NCBI GenBank assembly: GCA_023271485.1
Contig: JALPXT010000064.1
Span: 1-7,586, forward strand
Direction of reading: 5' to 3'
Source: Dehalococcoidia bacterium
GTDB lineage: Bacteria; Chloroflexota; Dehalococcoidia; SZUA-161; SpSt-899
Length of the DNA: 7,586 bases
Shown here: one piece after another, positions 4,296 through 7,586 of the stretch
Position numbering within the stretch: the stretch's first letter is position 1
How the letters are laid out: each line of letters opens with the position of its first letter
Position numbers and translations under genes: made by a program
The notes under the pieces: generated by a model
Seen by the model: the letters and a program-made list of their open reading frames with translations, nothing else
Database searches by the model: none
Told to the model about the DNA's origin: nothing

Positions 4296-4363
4296 AGGGG
4301 GAGAGGGGAGGGACTCCAGACTCCAGACTCCAGACCGTAGACTCTCGACTCTTGACTAGCGAA
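4275..4363 (+). repeat. Composite heptad repeat, copy E6
   Basis: Left arm AGGCTGA x3 (4275-4295); the third TGA is the stop of the PIN-antitoxin fusion. Core AGGGGGAGAGGGGAGGG (4296-4312). Right arm of seven units (4313-4361): ACTCCAG x3, ACCGTAG, ACTCTCG, ACTCTTG, ACTAGCG, then AA. It continues into heptad-like GAACCGT, GAACCCA, GAACCCG (4367-4387) and the 98-bp shared tail. Confidence 0.93.
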
Positions 4364-4443
4364 GCGAACCGTGAACCCAGAACCCGCCCCGATGGAACAT
4401 TTTGCCCACAGATTTCGTCTGTATTTATGGAGGGGCAAGAGGC
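4346..4443 (+). repeat. 98-bp tail repeat, copy A
   Basis: Matches 4719-4816 over 98 bp with seven substitutions and no gaps, six of them transitions. It begins in the last heptads of E6 and continues through GAACCCA-type heptads and a unique stretch, atggaacattt to tatggaggggcaagaggc. It ends where a new left-arm heptad begins (AGGCTGA at 4440-4446). A frame through it (from ATG 4392) is open in both copies, but only one of five substitutions in it is silent, which argues against a conserved protein. Confidence 0.9.
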
Positions 4444-4484
4444 TGAAAGCTAAACATGGCAACGGTTACAAGATAAGGAGTGAA

Positions 4485-4676
4485 GTGGAGACTAAAAGGT
4501 TTTCTGATACAGTTGCAGACGTGGCTATAGAGCGGACAACCTGGTTGCTCGCCGAGAGGATAGCCGATAGAGTGGTTAAGGCACTTATGGAGGGTGGCTT
4601 TGACAAGCAGTTGGCTAACGCATTATTGGTGACCCTGAAAAGGGAGATGGAGACTGAAGAGAAGGTGGAAGGCTGA
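4485..4676 (+). CDS. Hypothetical 63-aa helical protein
   Basis: I do not recognise this protein. The preferred start is the GTG at 4485, preceded by AAGGAG (4475-4480). The same frame is open back to about 4371, but that part is the 98-bp repeat and has no SD at its ATG codons (4371, 4392). The product METKRFSDTVADVAIERTTW, then LLAERIADRVVKALMEGGFD and further, is predicted almost wholly helical and amphipathic, with a charged end (KREMETEEKVEG). No signal peptide or membrane segment is seen. The last codons GAA-GGC-TGA come from repeat E7. By size and position it could be another orphan antitoxin or half of a lost module; nothing in the sequence proves it. Confidence 0.5.
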   Translation: METKRFSDTVADVAIERTTWLLAERIADRVVKALMEGGFDKQLANALLVTLKREMETEEKVEG

Positions 4677-4736
4677 AGGCTGAAGACAGAAGGGGAGCGG
4701 GGAGGGACTATCGACTATCGACTCTTGACTAGCGAA
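4670..4736 (+). repeat. Composite heptad repeat, copy E7
   Basis: Left arm AGGCTGA x2, AGACAGA (4670-4690); core AGGGGAGCGGGGAGGG (4691-4706); right arm ACTATCG x2, ACTCTTG, ACTAGCG (4707-4734), then AA. The first TGA (4674-4676) is the stop of the hypothetical gene. The copy runs on into the 98-bp tail shared with E6. Confidence 0.92.
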
Positions 4737-4816
4737 GCGAACCGTGAACCCAGAACCCGTCCCAATGGAACATTTCGTCCGCAAATTTCGTCTGTATATA
4801 TGGAGGGGCAAGAGGC
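4719..4816 (+). repeat. 98-bp tail repeat, copy B
   Basis: Second copy of the sequence at 4346-4443, in the same orientation. It starts in the E7 right arm and ends in the first left-arm heptad of E8, so E7, tail and E8 are continuous. In copy A the tail is likewise followed by left-arm heptads (AGGCTGA, AAGCTAA), but no G-rich core follows there; unique sequence carrying the 4485 gene takes its place. Confidence 0.9.
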
Positions 4817-4892
4817 GAAAGGCTAAAGGCGAAAGGCTAAAGGCGGAGTGGGGAGGGACTCTCGACTCTAGACTCCAGACTCTCGACTAAGA
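4813..4892 (+). repeat. Composite heptad repeat, copy E8
   Basis: Left arm AGGCGAA, AGGCTAA, AGGCGAA, AGGCTAA (4813-4840), alternating two variants. Core AGGCGGAGTGGGGAGGG (4841-4857). Right arm ACTCTCG, ACTCTAG, ACTCCAG, ACTCTCG, ACTAAGA (4858-4892). It is the last copy in the window. None occurs in or after the secreted-protein genes. Confidence 0.9.
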
Positions 4893-4893
4893 A

Positions 4894-4904
4894 AAGGAGG
4901 TGAT
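4894..4904 (+). promoter_or_regulatory. Perfect anti-SD match far from a start codon
   Basis: AAGGAGGTGAT is complementary to 11 bases of the usual 16S rRNA 3' end, stronger than any other SD in the window. It lies about 60 bases before the ATG at 4966, with no start codon at a workable distance. It may be a displaced SD, with a heptad array later inserted between it and the gene, or a ribosome standby site. Confidence 0.45.
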
Positions 4905-4910
4905 AACCAA

Positions 4911-4945
4911 AACTTAAAACTTAAAACTTAAAACCTAAAACTTAA
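4911..4945 (+). repeat. AACTTAA heptad array (5 units)
   Basis: Five tandem 7-bp units: AACTTAA x3, AACCTAA, AACTTAA. It is unrelated in sequence to the AGGCTGA and ACTCTCG heptads but has the same period. It lies between the strong SD at 4894 and the working SD of the secreted-protein gene, in its 5' untranslated region. Confidence 0.92.
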
Positions 4946-4965
4946 AAAAGAAAGGAGAAACATAG

Positions 4966-6423
4966 ATGAAGACAAAACACAGAATACTTAGCGTACTGAC
5001 CACCCTGGCCCTGGTGGCCAGCCTGACGGCGGTGATGGTTGCGCCGGCGGGGGCACAAGCCGTTACGGTCAGCCCTCCAGAGGGTGCGGTAGGCACGGTG
5101 GTTACTGTGACGGGGACGTGGCCCGTTGCGGGCTATATCACATCTGTAACCTTTGCCGGCGCGGCAGTAACCACCTCTCCCGCATTACCACTTGAAATAA
5201 AAGAAGCGGGCGATCCCTACACGATCACCTTCAGGGTCCCGGCGGGACCAATTAGGGACAAAACAATCGCAGTTTCTGACGGGGTGCGAACTGCAACTGG
5301 CACCTTCACCATCGAGCCAAAGGTCACCATAAGCCCCCGAAGGGGTCCCGAGGGCTCCCCCGCTACTGCTACCGTCACCGGATTTGCTGCGGGCGTCAGC
5401 GTCGATGTCTTTGCTGGGGGAAAGCGGGTTGGCGGCGGAGTTACTACCGATGCAACCGGCAGCGCCACCGTTCCTTTGACGATGGAGCACGCCGGGAAAA
5501 TTACGGCCAGGGATGGTGCCGGGAATCCCTCAGAGCACCACCCTCACACCTTCGAATTCACCCCCGGCATAACGCTGGATCCGACCACCGGGCTTGGCGG
5601 AGTTGAGGTGACTATTGAGGGGCGCGACTTCACTCGGGATGGGAACATCCCGGCGGGCAGGATCGAGTTTGCAGGCGAAACGCTCAAAACACCAGAGATA
5701 CCACTCACCGATCTCGATGACGATGGTATTAAGGACGATTTCGAAGAAACGATTACCGTCCCTCCCGGCGAAACTCCGGGGCCGAAGGTGGTAAGAGTTA
5801 CCGACAGTGACGGCAAGGTCGCCACGGCCATTTTCGACGTCATTGGGCCTGCTCTCGATGCCATCACTTTAGACCCAGAGGAGGGAGTGCCGGGGCAGTC
5901 GGTCCTGGTAACCGGGGTACACTTCCCCGAACTCACGTGGGTAAGCCTCCGTTTTGCCGATGGGGGCACTAAATTGGACGAACTGAAAGAGGCGGGGAAG
6001 TCAATTGTGCTGGCGTCGGCGGTGCCCACTGATAGTCTGGGCAACCTTCACCCGACGACCGTCACAATCCCGCTTGTGACGCCTGGCAAGTATAGGATTT
6101 GGGCAATACAAGAAGATGACCCTGAGAAGGCGTCGGACGATGCGTTGTTCGAGGTGAAAGCACCGGAAGTGGTGATCGGCGTGCGAGATGGACTGCATGC
6201 TGTCTGGGACCAGTTGGGTGAGAGCGTCTGGCAGTTCAAGGATGGCGTATGGTATCAGTACCTTATAGCTGCCCCGGAGATGGTGCCTGAGGCGGTGAGG
6301 CTCACCGAACTCAGGAGCGGCATGGCCTACTGGATCTACCTCACCGAAGATATCACCGATATCCACTTCGGCGGGATGACTCGCACGTTGGAAGCCGGCT
6401 GGCACAACATTGCCTGGCAATAG
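4966..6423 (+). CDS. Secreted protein with four Ig/IPT-like repeats
   Basis: 485 aa. ATG at 4966 follows GGAG (4954-4957) by eight bases. Residues 1-32 are a signal peptide: basic start MKTKHR, hydrophobic core, and an A-G-A/A-Q-A cleavage region near 30-32. Four beta-sandwich repeats follow, each opening V/I-T-x-x-P-x-x-G...G-x-x-V-T-V-x-G: about 33-116, 120-198, 202-292 and 300-398. Repeat 3 holds D249-L-D-D-D-G-I-K-D257, a DxDxDGxxD calcium-type loop. The last 85 residues form a separate W/Y-rich module (QLGESVWQFKDGVWYQY ... GWHNIAWQ), known to me from large exported proteins of Chloroflexota. No membrane anchor or sorting motif is seen. It is probably a cell-surface or matrix protein; adhesion or S-layer association is only inferred. 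A hairpin follows. Confidence 0.85.
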   Translation: MKTKHRILSVLTTLALVASLTAVMVAPAGAQAVTVSPPEGAVGTVVTVTGTWPVAGYITSVTFAGAAVTTSPALPLEIKEAGDPYTITFRVPAGPIRDKTIAVSDGVRTATGTFTIEPKVTISPRRGPEGSPATATVTGFAAGVSVDVFAGGKRVGGGVTTDATGSATVPLTMEHAGKITARDGAGNPSEHHPHTFEFTPGITLDPTTGLGGVEVTIEGRDFTRDGNIPAGRIEFAGETLKTPEIPLTDLDDDGIKDDFEETITVPPGETPGPKVVRVTDSDGKVATAIFDVIGPALDAITLDPEEGVPGQSVLVTGVHFPELTWVSLRFADGGTKLDELKEAGKSIVLASAVPTDSLGNLHPTTVTIPLVTPGKYRIWAIQEDDPEKASDDALFEVKAPEVVIGVRDGLHAVWDQLGESVWQFKDGVWYQYLIAAPEMVPEAVRLTELRSGMAYWIYLTEDITDIHFGGMTRTLEAGWHNIAWQ

Positions 6424-6442
6424 CTCTAGAGAAGGGATAGAT

Positions 6443-6476
6443 TCCGGGGATGACCGCCTGAGCGGTCATCCCCGGA
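6443..6476 (+). terminator. 15-bp hairpin after the secreted-protein gene
   Basis: CCGGGGATGACCGC, loop CTGA, and its exact reverse complement, extended by one T-A pair. There is no run of T after the stem (it continues accccagg), so it is not a classical intrinsic terminator. It may act as a Rho-assisted or mRNA-stabilising 3' end. It lies 20 bases after the stop. Confidence 0.65.
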
Positions 6477-6611
6477 CCCCAGGGCAGAGTGCAAGGTAGA
6501 CAAATGGGAGATTCGCATCTCGTTCATGGCTGTGTTGGCTGCCTTAAGTGCTGTCCTGGGGACACTGATTAGCAGACTGAGATTCAAGAATCAAAAAATA
6601 AGGAGGAATGA

Positions 6612-7433
6612 ATGTCCAAACTGAAAGTTTTAGTTGCTGTGCTGGCAGTGGCAGCCCTGCTTGTCCTCCCCACCACGGCCTTTGCCAGTGTGCCGGTGCC
6701 GCCGGCTGTCTTTATGGGGAAGGCATATGTGGATGACGCGGCGGTCGCCGGGGTAACCGTCTCCGCCTGGATAGATGGGGCAAAGGTAGGTGAAACGACC
6801 ACCGCGGCCGATGGAGCCTACTACCTCCGGGTGTATGGTCTACACCACGGTAAGACGGTCTTCTTCAAGGTAGCGGGCCTGGACGCCCTGCAAACCGCTG
6901 TCTGGGAGATGGGGAAGACCGTTACGCTCGATCTCCATGCCACCACCCCCCCACCGGAGGCGGTTGGCGAGGTGGGGATCACCCTCAGCCCGAGCGAAGG
7001 GCTGGCTACCACGGTCTCCGGAGTTGGGTTTACCCCCGGCTCGGTGATAACGGTTACCTTTGACGGAGAACCGGTCCCTACCGTTCCGGCGCCGATATAT
7101 GCTGATATAGAGGGCACGTTTATCGCCATGCTGGTGGCGCCCACCATTACGCCTGGCGGATACATGATTGGAGCCACCGATGCTGTGGGCAGATCGGACC
7201 AGGCAGTCTTTACCGTTCCTGATCTCAGAGGCCCAGAGGGTCCAGAGGGTAAGCCCGGTGAGAAGGGTGATCCCGGCGAGCCCGGCCCGGCAGGTCCACC
7301 CGGCGAGCCCGGCCCGGCAGGCCCCGCGGGTCCGGCGGGAGGACAAGTCGTGGGCATAATTGCGATCATCATTGCGGTGATTGCGGTTATCCTGGTCTTT
7401 ATCCTCCGCCCCAAAGCGGCTGAAGTTGCCTGA
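6612..7433 (+). CDS. Membrane-anchored surface protein with collagen-like stalk
   Basis: 273 aa. The ATG at 6612 follows AAGGAGG (6600-6606) by five bases; an ATG at 6608 is in another frame. Residues 1-25 are a signal peptide ending A-F-A. Residues about 31-111 look like a carboxypeptidase-regulatory/SdrD B-type sandwich (GKAYVDDAAVAGVTVSAW, then DGAYYLRV). About 119-203 is an Ig/IPT-like domain related to those of the previous gene (ITLSPSEG ... VSGVGF). Residues 207-242 are 12 uninterrupted Gly-X-Y triplets of collagen type, rich in Pro, Glu and Ala. Residues 246-265 form a strongly hydrophobic membrane span followed by the short tail RPKAAEVA. The layout is an outward head on a stiff stalk anchored at the C-terminus. 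A 23-bp direct repeat at 7272 and 7299 (period 27) underlies the stalk. It may work with the 485-aa protein. Confidence 0.87.
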   Translation: MSKLKVLVAVLAVAALLVLPTTAFASVPVPPAVFMGKAYVDDAAVAGVTVSAWIDGAKVGETTTAADGAYYLRVYGLHHGKTVFFKVAGLDALQTAVWEMGKTVTLDLHATTPPPEAVGEVGITLSPSEGLATTVSGVGFTPGSVITVTFDGEPVPTVPAPIYADIEGTFIAMLVAPTITPGGYMIGATDAVGRSDQAVFTVPDLRGPEGPEGKPGEKGDPGEPGPAGPPGEPGPAGPAGPAGGQVVGIIAIIIAVIAVILVFILRPKAAEVA

Positions 7434-7456
7434 TAACGCCAAGCAGACAGGATAAA

Positions 7457-7489
7457 AAGCGGCTCTCCCACAACGTGGGAGAGCCGCTT
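7457..7489 (+). terminator. Strong intrinsic terminator, 15-bp stem
   Basis: AAGCGGCTCTCCCAC, loop AAC, then its exact reverse complement, with T-rich TTGTGTTT after the stem and AAAAA before it. It lies 24 bases beyond the stop of the stalk-protein gene. The A-rich 5' side means it could also act on the opposite strand. Confidence 0.88.
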
Positions 7490-7493
7490 GTGT

Positions 7494-7521
7494 TTGATAA
7501 TCAAGAGGGATTCTGTATAAT
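7494..7521 (+). promoter_or_regulatory. Promoter TTGATA-N16-TATAAT
   Basis: TTGATA (7494-7499), 16-bp spacer, TATAAT (7516-7521) preceded by TGT-like sequence. It lies immediately after the terminator and points right, out of the window. It is a 5/6 plus 6/6 match to sigma-70 consensus. Confidence 0.6.
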
Positions 7522-7542
7522 ATTAAGCTGGATTCAAAAAAC

Positions 7543-7571
7543 TTTGCAGTTTCAGCGAAAGACGCTATAAT
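7543..7571 (+). promoter_or_regulatory. Second promoter TTTGCA-N17-TATAAT
   Basis: TTTGCA (7543-7548), 17-bp spacer, TATAAT (7566-7571). Tandem with the previous promoter, about 50 bases downstream, same direction. The gene it serves starts beyond the window edge. Confidence 0.5.
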
Positions 7572-7586
7572 GATTGTGTGAGTCTG

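Noticed and set aside
4371..4484. N-terminal extension of the 4485 gene starting MNPEPAPMEHF
   Set aside because: This stretch is the repeat tail, also present at 4719-4816 where it leads to no gene, and substitutions between copies are mostly replacements. The GTG at 4485 has an SD.
4190..4811. Two similar minus-strand frames at 4190-4462 and 4623-4811
   Set aside because: Their similarity is explained wholly by the 98-bp DNA repeat and heptads; neither has an SD or a recognisable domain.
574..4892. CRISPR array
   Set aside because: Repeats are 7-bp tandem arrays with no unique spacers of constant length, and the copies are separated by whole genes.
5544..6420. Minus-strand frames opposite the 485-aa secreted protein
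   Set aside because: Low-complexity Ser/Pro/Val translations with no SD, caused by the GC-rich codon use of the + strand gene.
6508..6521. Small inverted repeat GAGAT-TCGC-ATCTC before the stalk-protein gene
   Set aside because: A five-bp stem is expected by chance and nothing around it suggests a riboswitch or operator.
6821..7504. Long minus-strand frames opposite the collagen-like gene, rich in Gly-Pro
   Set aside because: They arise because the complement of Gly/Pro-rich codons is again Gly/Pro-rich. The + strand product has a signal peptide, SD, membrane span and terminator.

Overview
The window looks like a chromosomal accessory region of an uncultured bacterium, most likely Chloroflexota (Dehalococcoidia-like). 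This is an inference from the gene families: DUF433/DUF5615 pairs, secreted Ig-like-repeat proteins with 'VSPPEG..GTVVTVTG' type modules, and strong Shine-Dalgarno sites. No rRNA or marker gene is present to prove it. All genes I support are on the + strand.

Left part (1-4900) is an array of small toxin-antitoxin (TA) type modules. In order: a DUF433-DUF5615 pair (left gene cut by the window edge); an uncharacterised ORF with DUF2283; HicB-HicA; a coiled-coil PD-(D/E)XK nuclease-like protein; a second DUF433 with a truncated DUF5615; a YefM remnant with a YoeB toxin carrying a nonsense codon; DUF4160-DUF2442; a PIN toxin collapsed in frame onto its small antitoxin; and a short orphan ORF. The toxin side is damaged in four modules (HicA tail replaced, DUF5615 copy 2 truncated, YoeB nonsense, PIN internal deletion), while the matching antitoxin is intact in three. 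This reads as a TA graveyard.

Between these modules lie eight copies of one composite repeat, always in the same orientation. Each has an array of 7-bp units of the AGGCTGA type, a G-rich core close to AGGGGGAGCGGGGAGGG, then an array of 7-bp units of the ACTCTCG/ACTCCAG/ACTCTAG type, usually ending ACTARCG. For six of the eight copies the stop codon of the gene upstream is the last triplet of a left-arm heptad. Three AGGCTGA units in a row place TGA in all three frames. Two copies share a further 98-bp tail, and a different heptad array (AACTTAA x5) sits just before the secreted-protein gene. This repeat family is the least explained and most interesting thing in the window.

Right part (4966-7433) is different in character: GC-richer and encoding two exported proteins. 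The first (485 aa) has a signal peptide, four Ig/IPT-like repeats, a DxDxDGxxD calcium-type loop and a C-terminal module. The second (273 aa) has a signal peptide, two beta-sandwich-like domains, a 12-triplet collagen-like Gly-X-Y stalk and a C-terminal membrane anchor. Each is followed by a strong hairpin. The window ends with two promoter-like sites pointing right, toward a gene outside the window.
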